A stretch of DNA of 24,478 nucleotides from Puniceispirillum sp965657105 (GTDB lineage Bacteria > Pseudomonadota > Alphaproteobacteria > Puniceispirillales > Puniceispirillaceae), in contig NZ_CBFHNB010000030.1 in the NCBI RefSeq assembly GCF_965657105.1, forward strand, positions 1 through 24,478. The letters run 5' to 3'. Of this stretch, positions 1-7,905 are shown piece after piece (the first letter of the stretch is position 1; every line of letters starts with the position of its first letter). The notes below the pieces were generated by a model. That model ran no database searches, was not told where the DNA came from, and was given only the letters and a program-made list of their open reading frames with translations. A program made the translations under genes and the position numbers.

Positions 1-78
1 GGCAGTGCCCGTATTTGGGAATTTTGGAAATGGCCATTTGCAATTCGTTATGGTCGCCTTGGTGATACAATTATTTGA
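1..78 (+). CDS. lepB: Signal peptidase I, C-terminal end (partial)
   Basis: The window opens inside a reading frame whose last 25 residues begin GSARIWEFWKWPFAIRYGRL and end at TGA (76-78). The W-FWKWP-AIR-xRL pattern is typical of the C-terminus of alphaproteobacterial type I signal peptidase, the inner-membrane serine protease that removes signal peptides from exported proteins. The catalytic Ser and Lys lie upstream of the window, so identity rests on this short tail and on the common lepB-rnc-era order. The stop codon overlaps the rnc start by one base (TGATG), which indicates translational coupling. Family assignment is likely but drawn from little sequence. Confidence 0.75.
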   Translation, partial: GSARIWEFWKWPFAIRYGRLGDTII

Positions 79-770
79 TGAAATCAGTTGATTTGAAACC
101 ACTAGCCCACCGGCTGGCACATAAATTCAACGATCAATCAGTGCTTGTCCGCGCTTTGACACATGCCAGTTTCGCTGGGCCGACAAAAAGTAACGAGCGG
201 CTTGAATTTCTGGGAGACCGGGTTCTTGGTCTTGTTCTGGCTGATTTTTTCTATGGCCAATGTCCAGATGAAGATGAAGGCAAATTATCCTTGCGGTTAC
301 ATGCTGATGCCCGTCAGTCAAAGCTAGTCGAAGTTGGCCGTGAACTTGAATTGGCTCGCTTTATTTCGGTTCAGAACGGCATGGCGCTAGCCGAAAATGA
401 ATCGGTTATTGCTGATGCGGTTGAGAGTTTGATCGCGGCGCATTATCTCGATGGTGGTTTTGAGGTGGCGCGACGTTTCATCCTAGACTATTGGGCGCTT
501 GATACGGCCGCGCCAGCAGGTACTGAAAAGGATGCCAAATCACGTCTGCAGGAATTGGTCATGAAACAGGGGCTTGCCTTGCCTCTATATAGATTAATTT
601 CTAAATCTGGACCAGATCATGCGCCTGAAATGATATATGAAGTATCTGTTGAAGGGTATAACTCTATAGTGGCCAGCGCTTCAAACCGCAAACTGGCCGA
701 ACAGCAAGCCGCTGCGCTTATGGTGGCTCAAATAACGAAAAAAGACCCAACCAAGAAAGAGATAACATGA
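78..770 (+). CDS. rnc: Ribonuclease III
   Basis: Double-strand-specific endoribonuclease that processes rRNA precursors and structured mRNAs in the cytoplasm. Using ATG 78 (230 aa), the RNase III signature ERLEFLGDRVLG lies at residues 40-51 and supplies the first acidic metal ligands. The second acidic cluster is in ADAVESLIAAHYLDGG. A C-terminal double-stranded-RNA-binding domain starts around DAKSRLQELV and ends with the A-rich KLAEQQAAA helix. Length is normal for the family. A TTG at 75 would add one residue, but ATG at 78 overlapping the lepB stop is the better start. The stop overlaps the era start (ATGA), so rnc and era are probably translationally coupled. Confidence 0.96.
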   Translation: MKSVDLKPLAHRLAHKFNDQSVLVRALTHASFAGPTKSNERLEFLGDRVLGLVLADFFYGQCPDEDEGKLSLRLHADARQSKLVEVGRELELARFISVQNGMALAENESVIADAVESLIAAHYLDGGFEVARRFILDYWALDTAAPAGTEKDAKSRLQELVMKQGLALPLYRLISKSGPDHAPEMIYEVSVEGYNSIVASASNRKLAEQQAAALMVAQITKKDPTKKEIT

Positions 771-1678
771 CGAGCGATAACGCGATGACCAGGGCTGGCT
801 TTGTAGCGCTTATCGGGGCACCGAATGCGGGCAAGTCAACCTTGATGAATGCCATGGTTGGTCAGAAAGTGTCGATTGTTACTCCAAAGGTGCAAACCAC
901 ACGCAGCCGGGTTCGTGGTATTGCTATGCAGGGTACGGCGCAGATCATTTTTGTTGATACACCGGGTATTTTTACGCCAAAGCGACGGCTAGACAGGGCT
1001 ATGGTGCAGGCTGCATGGCAAGGTGCCGAAGATGGCGACGTTCTGTTAATGCTTCATGACTGTGCCCGCCGCGAAATTGATCAGGATACGCTGAACATCA
1101 TCGAAAAGCTCAAAAAGTCTGGTCGCAAGGCATCATTGGTGCTTAACAAGATCGATCTGCCGCCGCAGGAACGCTTGCTTGAGCGTGCTGACGCCATGTC
1201 CAAGTTATATGATTTTGAACGTATTTTCATGGTGTCGGCTGAAACAGGCAATGGCATCGGTGATCTGAAGACATGGCTAGCTGGCCATATGCCCGCAAGC
1301 CCCTATCTGTTCGACCCTGACGATCTTTCAGATATGCCCCTGCGGCTTTTGGCGGCAGAAATTATGCGTGAAAAGCTGTTTTTGAACTTGCATCAGGAAT
1401 TGCCCTATCAGTTGACGGTGGAAACCGAAAGCTGGGAAGAGCGCGATGATGGCAGCGCTGAGGTTCATTTATCGATTTATGTCGCGCGTGAAGGGCATCG
1501 TGGCATTATTCTTGGCAAGCAGGGACAGACAATCAAGCGGATTGGGTCTGCCGCCCGCCGTGATCTTGAAGAGGCGCTTGAAAGACGAGTGCATGTCTTT
1601 TCGCATGTGAAATACCGCAAAGACTGGATGGATGACTCGGCGCGTTATTCTTTGTGGGATCTGGATTACAATGCCTGA
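767..1678 (+). CDS. era: GTPase Era, 30S subunit maturation factor
   Basis: Ras-like GTPase with a C-terminal KH domain that binds the 3' end of 16S rRNA during 30S assembly. All G motifs are visible in the 303-aa product: P-loop GAPNAGKS (17-24), the switch I TTRSRVRG region (44-51), DTPG (64-67), NKID (127-130) and SAE (157-159). The KH domain carries GKQGQTIKRIG (250-260), followed by the usual VFVxVxxxW-like end (HVFSHVKYRKDW). The start overlaps the rnc stop by four bases. Met7 is a possible alternative start just before the P-loop strand, but ATG 767 fits the coupling. The last eight bases overlap recO. Confidence 0.97.
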   Translation: MTSDNAMTRAGFVALIGAPNAGKSTLMNAMVGQKVSIVTPKVQTTRSRVRGIAMQGTAQIIFVDTPGIFTPKRRLDRAMVQAAWQGAEDGDVLLMLHDCARREIDQDTLNIIEKLKKSGRKASLVLNKIDLPPQERLLERADAMSKLYDFERIFMVSAETGNGIGDLKTWLAGHMPASPYLFDPDDLSDMPLRLLAAEIMREKLFLNLHQELPYQLTVETESWEERDDGSAEVHLSIYVAREGHRGIILGKQGQTIKRIGSAARRDLEEALERRVHVFSHVKYRKDWMDDSARYSLWDLDYNA

Positions 1679-2432
1679 ATGGGTTGCTGATGCCGTCATT
1701 ATTTCGGTAAAGCCACATGGTGAGGGCAGTGCCGTGGTAATTGTGCTGACCGCAGAAAATGGCCGTCATGCTGGTCTTGTTCGCGGCGGCAGCTCGTCCA
1801 AAATGCGTGGCATATTACAACCTGGCAATCGTGTACGCGTCAGCTGGCGTGCACGGCTTATCGACCAGCTTGGACAGATGCAAATTGAATTGATTAGCGC
1901 GATACCGGCTTTGATGCTGGATGATGCTTTACGGCTTGCAGGCATAGCGTCAGCCTGTGCATTGCTTGATGGAACTTTGCCGGAACGCGAAGCCCAGCAT
2001 GCCTTATATGATGGCACAAATGCCCTGTTTGACCTAATGTGTCTGGATGATCCAGAACATCGTTGGATTGAGGGCTATATCCGGTGGGAGCTTGGTTTGC
2101 TGAATGCCGCAGGCTACCAGCTTGATCTGACGCGTTGTGCTGCCAGTGGTGCCAGGGAAAAGCTTGCTTATGTAAGCCCAAAATCGGGATGTGCGATCGC
2201 ATTGGATCAGGCTGGCGAATATGTCCAGCGGATGCTGACATTGCCGGTATTTTTGGGCGGAATTACGAATGTGGCATCCGATCACGTTTCAGGCCTGAAT
2301 TTAACGGGTCATTTCCTTGAGAAACGTGTCTTTGCGGCGCATAATCAAGATCTACCAATACAACGAAGACGGCTAGCCGATATGGTCTTAAACCGCTATA
2401 ACCAAAGCGCTCATATCGAAAAGAGTCAGTGA
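1671..2432 (+). CDS. recO: DNA repair protein RecO
   Basis: RecO takes part in RecF-pathway recombination, loading RecA on SSB-coated DNA together with RecR. The 253-aa product starts with an OB-fold (MPEWVADAVIISVKPHGEGS) with the usual strand order and the HAGLVRGG segment. A helical domain follows, with the LNAAGYQLDLTRCAASG and AYVSPKSGCA motifs seen in alphaproteobacterial RecO. Only two Cys in this region line up with those motifs, so I cannot claim an intact four-Cys zinc site. The frame is open from 1632, but ATG 1671 gives the conserved N-terminus and overlaps the era stop by eight bases, as expected for a coupled rnc-era-recO operon. Confidence 0.93.
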   Translation: MPEWVADAVIISVKPHGEGSAVVIVLTAENGRHAGLVRGGSSSKMRGILQPGNRVRVSWRARLIDQLGQMQIELISAIPALMLDDALRLAGIASACALLDGTLPEREAQHALYDGTNALFDLMCLDDPEHRWIEGYIRWELGLLNAAGYQLDLTRCAASGAREKLAYVSPKSGCAIALDQAGEYVQRMLTLPVFLGGITNVASDHVSGLNLTGHFLEKRVFAAHNQDLPIQRRRLADMVLNRYNQSAHIEKSQ

Positions 2433-2459
2433 CCACAAGCGATCTTAACAAGGTACATC

Positions 2460-4682
2460 ATGGCGAATGATACATATACCAATCCCGGTGAACATATTGA
2501 TCAGACAAGCTTTTCTGATGCGTTAAGCGAACGGTATCTGGCCTATGCTTTATCCACGATCACATCACGGTCTTTGCCGGATGTGCGCGATGGATTGAAG
2601 CCTGTGCACCGGCGTCTGCTTTTTGCCATGCGTCAGTTAAAGCTTGATCCGGGTCAGGGGTTCAAAAAATCCGCCCGTGTGGTTGGCGATGTTATGGGTA
2701 AATTTCATCCTCATGGTGACGCGGCCATCTATGATGCAATGGTGCGCTTGGCTCAGGAATTTGCCATGCGCTATCGGCTTGTCGATGGACAGGGTAATTT
2801 TGGCAATATTGACGGTGATAACGCCGCTGCCATGCGCTATACCGAAGCGCGCATGACCGAAGTGGCGCGGCTTTTACTTGACGGTATTGACGAAGATTCT
2901 GTTGATTTCAGACCAACATATGATGGTGAATCCGAAGAACCTGTCTTACTGCCTGCTGGATTTCCTAACCTGCTAGCCAATGGTGCCCAGGGCATTGCTG
3001 TTGGTATGGCAACATCGATCCCCCCTCATAATGTCATTGAACTTGCTGATGCGTCGCTTCATTTGATTAAACATCCAAACGCCTCGATTGATACCTTGAT
3101 GCAATTTGTTAAAGGCCCTGATTTCCCGACAGGTGGCTTGCTGGTTGAACCGGCAGATTCAATCCGTGATGCCTATGCAACAGGTCGCGGCGGTTTTCGG
3201 GTACGGGCGCGCTGGGAAATTGAAAAGGAAAAGGGGGGTGGTTGGCAAATCGTTGTCACCGAAATTCCTTATCAGGTTCAAAAATCTCGTCTCATTGAAC
3301 GTCTTGCCGAAATGCTTAATGCAAAGAAATTGCCTGTTCTGGCTGATATCCGTGATGAATCTGCCGAAGATTTGCGTATTGTGCTCGAGCCGAAATCACG
3401 TCGTCTTGAACCTGAAATCGTCATGGAAAGTCTGTTCAAACTATCCGATCTTGAAACCCGCGTACCGCTGAATTTGAATGTGCTTGATGCCACAGGACGA
3501 CCTGGCGTTATGGATTTGCGCGGGGCTTTAAATGCGTGGCTTGCGCATCGGCAGGTTGTTCTGCAACGTCGTGCGCGTTTTCGTTTGGGTAAGATTGCGC
3601 ATCGCCTTGAGGTGCTAGATGGCTATTTGATCGTTTATCTCAATCTTGACGAAGTGATAGCCATCATCCGTGAATCTGAACACCCACGTGACGCTTTGAT
3701 TGCGCGCTTTGATCTGACCGAAACTCAGGCCAATGCCATTCTGGATATGCGTTTGCGTTCTTTGCGTAGGCTTGAAGAAATGGCCTTGCGCACCGAACGG
3801 GATAATCTGGTTGCTGAACAGGCTGACTTACAGAACTTGTTAACGAATGAAGATCTGCAATGGAAAAAAATATCCACTGAAATTAAAGAAATGAAGGATA
3901 GTTTTGCCAAGGATGACAAGCGGCGAACAACATTGGCTGACGCGCCTGAAATCGATTTTGACCCGACTGATATTCTAGTCGAGCGTGAACCAATAACCAT
4001 CATTTGCTCAGCCAAAGGCTGGATTCGGGCCATGAAGGGGCATCAGGAGCTTGATACTGAATTCAAGTTCAAAGAAGGTGATGGCCCCGGTTTGGTTTTA
4101 CATGCCGAAACCACTGACAAGATTTTGTTGTTTGCCGATAATGGCCGTTTCTATACATTGGCAGGTGATCGCTTGCCGCGTGGGCGTGGTTTTGGTGAAC
4201 CTGTAAGCCTCTTGACTGATTTGCCGGCGGATATCGAAATTATCACATTATTGCGCGGTGTAGCTGGTAAAATGCTAGTTGCCGCTAGTACTGGACATGG
4301 TCTGATCGTGGATACGCAATCTGCCATTGCGCAAACAAGAAGTGGGAAACAGATACTCAACTTGCCTGGAGATGCGCGTGCTGTTGCATGTTGTATGGTC
4401 GATGGCGATATGGTTGCCACGGTTGGTGTGAATCGCAAATTACTGGCCTTTCCGATTAGCGAATTACCCGAAATGACACGTGGACGTGGTGTCATTCTGC
4501 AACGTTTCAAAGATGGCGGCCTTGCTGATGTGACAGTATATCATAGTGATAAAGGCTTGAGCTGGCAGGCGGGGGGTGGTCGCACGCGTACCGAAACGGA
4601 TATGAGTAACTGGATTGCAAAAAGGGCAGGTGCTGGTAAATTGCCGCCGACAGGCTTTCCGCGTCCGGCAAAATTCACCTAA
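2460..4682 (+). CDS. parC: DNA topoisomerase IV subunit A
   Basis: Breakage-reunion subunit of topoisomerase IV, which decatenates daughter chromosomes; the partner ParE is not in the window. In the 740-aa product the winged-helix region has GKFHPHGDAAIYDAM (80-94), and the active-site tyrosine is Tyr127 in AMRYTEARM. The tower and coiled-coil region follows, and a C-terminal beta-pinwheel occupies about the last 230 residues (from roughly RAMKGHQELD). The length and the weak pinwheel repeats fit ParC better than GyrA, and the QRRxxG GyrA-box is not evident. At the position equivalent to E. coli ParC Ser80 the residue is Ala88, and Asp92 replaces Glu84. It sits 27 bp after recO with only a weak AAGG upstream. 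It ends convergently with bpt, 32 bp apart, with no obvious terminator. Confidence 0.95.
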   Translation: MANDTYTNPGEHIDQTSFSDALSERYLAYALSTITSRSLPDVRDGLKPVHRRLLFAMRQLKLDPGQGFKKSARVVGDVMGKFHPHGDAAIYDAMVRLAQEFAMRYRLVDGQGNFGNIDGDNAAAMRYTEARMTEVARLLLDGIDEDSVDFRPTYDGESEEPVLLPAGFPNLLANGAQGIAVGMATSIPPHNVIELADASLHLIKHPNASIDTLMQFVKGPDFPTGGLLVEPADSIRDAYATGRGGFRVRARWEIEKEKGGGWQIVVTEIPYQVQKSRLIERLAEMLNAKKLPVLADIRDESAEDLRIVLEPKSRRLEPEIVMESLFKLSDLETRVPLNLNVLDATGRPGVMDLRGALNAWLAHRQVVLQRRARFRLGKIAHRLEVLDGYLIVYLNLDEVIAIIRESEHPRDALIARFDLTETQANAILDMRLRSLRRLEEMALRTERDNLVAEQADLQNLLTNEDLQWKKISTEIKEMKDSFAKDDKRRTTLADAPEIDFDPTDILVEREPITIICSAKGWIRAMKGHQELDTEFKFKEGDGPGLVLHAETTDKILLFADNGRFYTLAGDRLPRGRGFGEPVSLLTDLPADIEIITLLRGVAGKMLVAASTGHGLIVDTQSAIAQTRSGKQILNLPGDARAVACCMVDGDMVATVGVNRKLLAFPISELPEMTRGRGVILQRFKDGGLADVTVYHSDKGLSWQAGGGRTRTETDMSNWIAKRAGAGKLPPTGFPRPAKFT

Positions 4683-4714
4683 ATCCAGTTAATCAGCGTC
4701 TTTTCAAGTTTTGA

Positions 4715-5452
4715 TTATGTATCTTGCGGCGCTTTATATGTTTGCCATTGGCCATCAATGAAAACATTGGCTGGCTTGAAGCGGGCTTTGTAATACATCT
4801 TGCTACTGTCTTCGACGTAATAGCCTAGATAAAGCCATGGCAAACCAAGCTCTTTGGCAAAATCGATCATGTCCATAATCATATAAGTGCCAAGCGATCG
4901 TTTTGTTTCAGACGGGTCATAGAAGCTGTAAACGGCACTTAAACCGTCACTTTGAACATCGGTTAGCACCGCCCCAATTAAGCGCCCATCAGCGGTCACA
5001 TAATTGAGCAAGACAGACTCAATAGGGCTGTTTTCGATCATGCTGACAAATTCATCCTTATTCATCGTTGCCATTTGCCCATCTCCATGACGGGTGTTGA
5101 TATAACGTTTGAATAGATTGAAATGTGCTGCTGTTGTAGTGATTGGCGCAATTTGACGGGTCAAATCCTCATTTGAGCGCCAGATACGTGACAGATTGCG
5201 CCCCATCTTGAAACCAACTGTATCAACGCGCCATGGAATGCAGGCGTTGCATCCGGGGCAGGCAGGCTTATAAACCCAGTTTTCAACACGGCGAAAGCCA
5301 GCTCTAGCCATTTGATCGTGCAAGGCAGGGTTCTGACTGATATCGACAGCCACGCGCTGTTCGGTTCGCCCCGCAATATACGGACATTCACTGCGCATAC
5401 TCAAGCGAACGGCAAGGGGGGGCTGATTATGAAGACGTTTATCCTGATCCAT
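4715..5452 (-). CDS. bpt: Aspartate/glutamate leucyltransferase (Bpt family)
   Basis: A 245-aa aminoacyl-tRNA-protein transferase of the family that carries both eukaryotic-type Ate and bacterial Bpt. Bacterial members of this class transfer Leu from Leu-tRNA to proteins with N-terminal Asp or Glu, making a ClpS/ClpAP degradation signal. Visible marks are Cys23 in SECPYIAGRTEQ and the Cys cluster CPGCNAC (65-71) followed by IPWRV. A GNAT-like C-terminal half contains YSFYDPSETKRSLGTYMIMD and the conserved LYLGYYVEDSSKMYYKARF-type segment. Annotations vary between arginyl- and leucyl-transferase; I favour leucyl from phylogenetic context (inference). It is last in the minus-strand group hemB-ilvA-bpt, 70 bp after ilvA. 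Confidence 0.9.
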   Translation of the reverse strand: MDQDKRLHNQPPLAVRLSMRSECPYIAGRTEQRVAVDISQNPALHDQMARAGFRRVENWVYKPACPGCNACIPWRVDTVGFKMGRNLSRIWRSNEDLTRQIAPITTTAAHFNLFKRYINTRHGDGQMATMNKDEFVSMIENSPIESVLLNYVTADGRLIGAVLTDVQSDGLSAVYSFYDPSETKRSLGTYMIMDMIDFAKELGLPWLYLGYYVEDSSKMYYKARFKPANVFIDGQWQTYKAPQDT

Positions 5453-5522
5453 ACTCTAATGTGCCAATGAACAGCGCCAGAAATCAAGCTTGGCGTTTCG
5501 TAAAAACGCTTTTATGTCTTTG

Positions 5523-6743
5523 CTAGATTTTGTCGGCGTCATCAAGTTGGCGAACGGTAAAGTTTGCTTTGCGTAAATCATCGATGATCTCTTTGACATG
5601 CTCGGTGCCGCGCGTTTCGATCACAGCGTCAATTTTGGCGAGTTTGGCAGGCACATCAAAAAACAGCCGTTGATGGTAAATTTCGATGATATTGCCACCA
5701 CAACGTCCAATTGATGCGGTAATCGCCGCCAGCATACCCGGTTCGTCCGAAATATCGATACGCAACCGCGCAACCCGGCCATCGCTTGCCATATTACGGT
5801 TTAATATGGATGCCAGTAATCGTGGGTCGATATTCCCACCACAGATCACAACTCCGACTTTCTGCCCTGCAAACATCTCGGGATAGGCGTAAAGTGCCGC
5901 GATACCAGCCGCGCCAGCCCCTTCGGAAACAACCCGTTGCTGTTCGATCAGGGCACCGACAGCCCATTCAAGCTGTTGTTCATTGACCAGCAGAATATCG
6001 TCAACATTCTTTTCGATAGCTGGCAAGGTGACGCCGCCTGGCTTTTTAACCGCAATGCCTTCGGCAAGCGTTTCCCCACCACAGACAATCTCCTGTCCAG
6101 CCACGGCCAATTTCATTGATGGATAGGCTTCGGTCTGCACACCATAGATTTTCATATCGGGGCGAATATCGCGCGCAATTGTTGATATGCCGCCCATCAG
6201 ACCGCCACCACCAATAGGCACAACCAGCATATCCAGATCAGGCTGATCTTCCAGCATTTCCAGCCCAACCGTGCCTTGACCTTGCATAACCTTTTCGTTG
6301 TCATAGGGATGAATAAGGGTCAGGCCACGTTCTTCAATCAGCTTTTGAACTGTATTTTCGCATTCATTCAGATTGCGTCCTTCAAGCACCACTTCGGCAC
6401 CATAGCTTCGGGTGCGCGTGACCTTGGCAAAGGGTGTTTGTGACGGCATCACGATCACTGCAGGTATGCCCATGGCTTCGGCGTGATAGGCGACCGCCTG
6501 CGCATGATTACCCGCTGACATGGCGATAACGCCTTTTTTTCTCTGGTTATCGTCTAGCCCCAGCATGGCAACATAAGCACCGCGTGCCTTGAAAGATGAC
6601 GTATATTGTTGGCATTCGAGTTTTACATAGACCTCACATCCCAGATGACGGGACAATAAAGGTGACTTCAGCATTGGCGTCCGAATAACATTGCCGTCAA
6701 GCAATCTGGCCGCATCGCGAATATCTTGTGCTGAAACACCCAT
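5523..6743 (-). CDS. ilvA: Threonine ammonia-lyase (threonine dehydratase)
   Basis: PLP enzyme converting L-threonine to 2-oxobutyrate and ammonia, the entry step to isoleucine. In the 406-aa product the Schiff-base lysine is Lys52 in SSFKARGA, SAGNHAQAVA follows at 76-85, the phosphate-binding glycine loop GGGGLMGG is at 178-185, and CGGNID is at 301-306. A single C-terminal ACT domain (about 326-400, starting ARLRIDISDEPGML) marks the ~400-aa, one-ACT form, not the 514-aa E. coli IlvA. Biosynthetic or catabolic use cannot be decided from sequence alone. The frame is open to 6779, but ATG 6743 is preceded by a good AAAGGGG and begins at the conserved N-terminus. It lies 112 bp after hemB on the same strand. 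Confidence 0.93.
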   Translation of the reverse strand: MGVSAQDIRDAARLLDGNVIRTPMLKSPLLSRHLGCEVYVKLECQQYTSSFKARGAYVAMLGLDDNQRKKGVIAMSAGNHAQAVAYHAEAMGIPAVIVMPSQTPFAKVTRTRSYGAEVVLEGRNLNECENTVQKLIEERGLTLIHPYDNEKVMQGQGTVGLEMLEDQPDLDMLVVPIGGGGLMGGISTIARDIRPDMKIYGVQTEAYPSMKLAVAGQEIVCGGETLAEGIAVKKPGGVTLPAIEKNVDDILLVNEQQLEWAVGALIEQQRVVSEGAGAAGIAALYAYPEMFAGQKVGVVICGGNIDPRLLASILNRNMASDGRVARLRIDISDEPGMLAAITASIGRCGGNIIEIYHQRLFFDVPAKLAKIDAVIETRGTEHVKEIIDDLRKANFTVRQLDDADKI

Positions 6744-6758
6744 ATTAAGAACCCCTTT
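6741..6758 (-). promoter_or_regulatory. Ribosome binding site that fixes the ilvA start
   Basis: On the minus strand the sequence AAAGGGG (plus positions 6752-6758) stands eight bases before ATG 6743. No comparable Shine-Dalgarno sequence precedes the further-upstream ATG at 6779, so the shorter protein is preferred. Confidence 0.6.
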
Positions 6759-6855
6759 GGAATTGTGATTGCCGAACATGGGGGCATGTCCAGTACAGTT
6801 GAATTACGTATATAACGACGTTAGCGGGCTTTGATTATCTGCGCTAGTGCAGAAG

Positions 6856-7854
6856 CTATTTTGAATGCAGAATTGTAGCAATTTGCGGGGCAAAATAGGT
6901 AATCACAGCATCGGCGCCGGCGCGTTTGAAAGCCACCATACTTTCCATCATGCTTCGATCCTGATCAAGCCAGCCATTTTCGGCTGCCGCCAGAATCATC
7001 GCATATTCTCCTGACACCTGATAGGCGATACATGGCACGCCAAATTCGGTTTTTGCCCTATTCAAGATATCAAGATAAGGCATGCCGGGTTTGATGATCA
7101 CCATATCGGCGCCTTCTTGCAGGTCAAGGCCGATTTCATGCATCGCTTCATCACTATTCGCCGGATCCATCTGATAGCTTGATTTACCAGTTGATCCAAG
7201 CGAGGCGCCCGCCTTGACCGCATCGCGAAACGGGCCATAGAAAGCCGAGGCATATTTGGCTGCATAGGACATGATGATCACATTATGATGTCCTGCCTTA
7301 TCAAGCGCGGTTCTGACAGCGCCAACTCGCCCATCCATCATGTCGGATGGTGCAATGATATCACAGCCAGCATCAGCTTGTAGAACCGCTTGCTGGCATA
7401 GAATATCAACGGTTTCATCATTGGCGACCATACCATCACGGATTACCCCGTCATGTCCATGATCGGTAAAGGGATCAAGCGCGACATCGCAAATAATACC
7501 AAGATCTGGACAGACGTTTTTGACAGCACGAACAGCCCGGCAGATAAGATTATTACCATCAAGGGCACCGCTGCCATCAGCATCTTTCATCGATGAATCC
7601 AAAGCTGGGAAAATCGCAATAGCTGGAATCGAAAGGGCAACAGCTTCGCTCGCCTTTTCAACAAGGCGGTCAATCGAATAGCGATATTGCCCGGGCATCG
7701 ACGCGATAGGATCATCAATCGCCTGACCTTCGATAACGAACATAGGCCAGATCAGATCATCCACTGTCAGATTTGTTTCTGCCATTAACCGACGTGAAAA
7801 GGATTGCATGCGGTTACGACGCATCCGTGTGGATGGAAAATGACCTCTACTCAT
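6856..7854 (-). CDS. hemB: Porphobilinogen synthase (delta-aminolevulinate dehydratase)
   Basis: Condenses two 5-aminolevulinate molecules to porphobilinogen in heme, chlorophyll and B12 synthesis. In the 332-aa product the two Schiff-base lysines are Lys200 in MSYAAKYASAFYGPFR and Lys255 in IIKPGMPYLDIL. The metal-site segment reads DVALDPFTDHGHDG (123-136). The three Cys of zinc-dependent enzymes (DVCLC...C) are here Ala125, Asp127 and Asp135, which is the pattern of the Mg-dependent Pseudomonas/Rhodobacter type. The frame runs open to 7929, but that would overlap the divergent gene. ATG 7854 gives the usual N-terminal arm (MSRGHFPSTRMRRNR). It heads the minus-strand hemB-ilvA-bpt group. 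Confidence 0.95.
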   Translation of the reverse strand: MSRGHFPSTRMRRNRMQSFSRRLMAETNLTVDDLIWPMFVIEGQAIDDPIASMPGQYRYSIDRLVEKASEAVALSIPAIAIFPALDSSMKDADGSGALDGNNLICRAVRAVKNVCPDLGIICDVALDPFTDHGHDGVIRDGMVANDETVDILCQQAVLQADAGCDIIAPSDMMDGRVGAVRTALDKAGHHNVIIMSYAAKYASAFYGPFRDAVKAGASLGSTGKSSYQMDPANSDEAMHEIGLDLQEGADMVIIKPGMPYLDILNRAKTEFGVPCIAYQVSGEYAMILAAAENGWLDQDRSMMESMVAFKRAGADAVITYFAPQIATILHSK

Positions 7855-7888
7855 GCCCGCTGGTTTCCGATATGTTTCAATTTGATGC

Positions 7889-7897
7889 ACTATACAT
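7889..7897. promoter_or_regulatory. Possible overlapping -10 boxes of divergent hemB and the CoA hydrolase
   Basis: The 51-bp spacer between the divergent genes holds ACTATACAT. Read on plus it contains TATACA (7891-7896). Read on minus it contains TATAGT (7894-7889). Each is one or two bases from TATAAT, but neither has a convincing -35 box at 16-18 bp, so this is a weak prediction from position and hexamer likeness only. If correct, the plus-strand transcript would start very near ATG 7906. Confidence 0.25.
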
Positions 7898-7905
7898 AAA
7901 CAAAC

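Noticed and set aside
4683..4714. Bidirectional terminator between convergent parC and bpt
   Set aside because: Only a loose AATCA/TGATT match separated by about 15 bases; no GC-rich stem or T-tract.
6838..6853. Terminator after hemB (TCTGC/GCAGA hairpin)
   Set aside because: Five pairs with a six-base loop and no T-tract on the minus strand; too weak to call.
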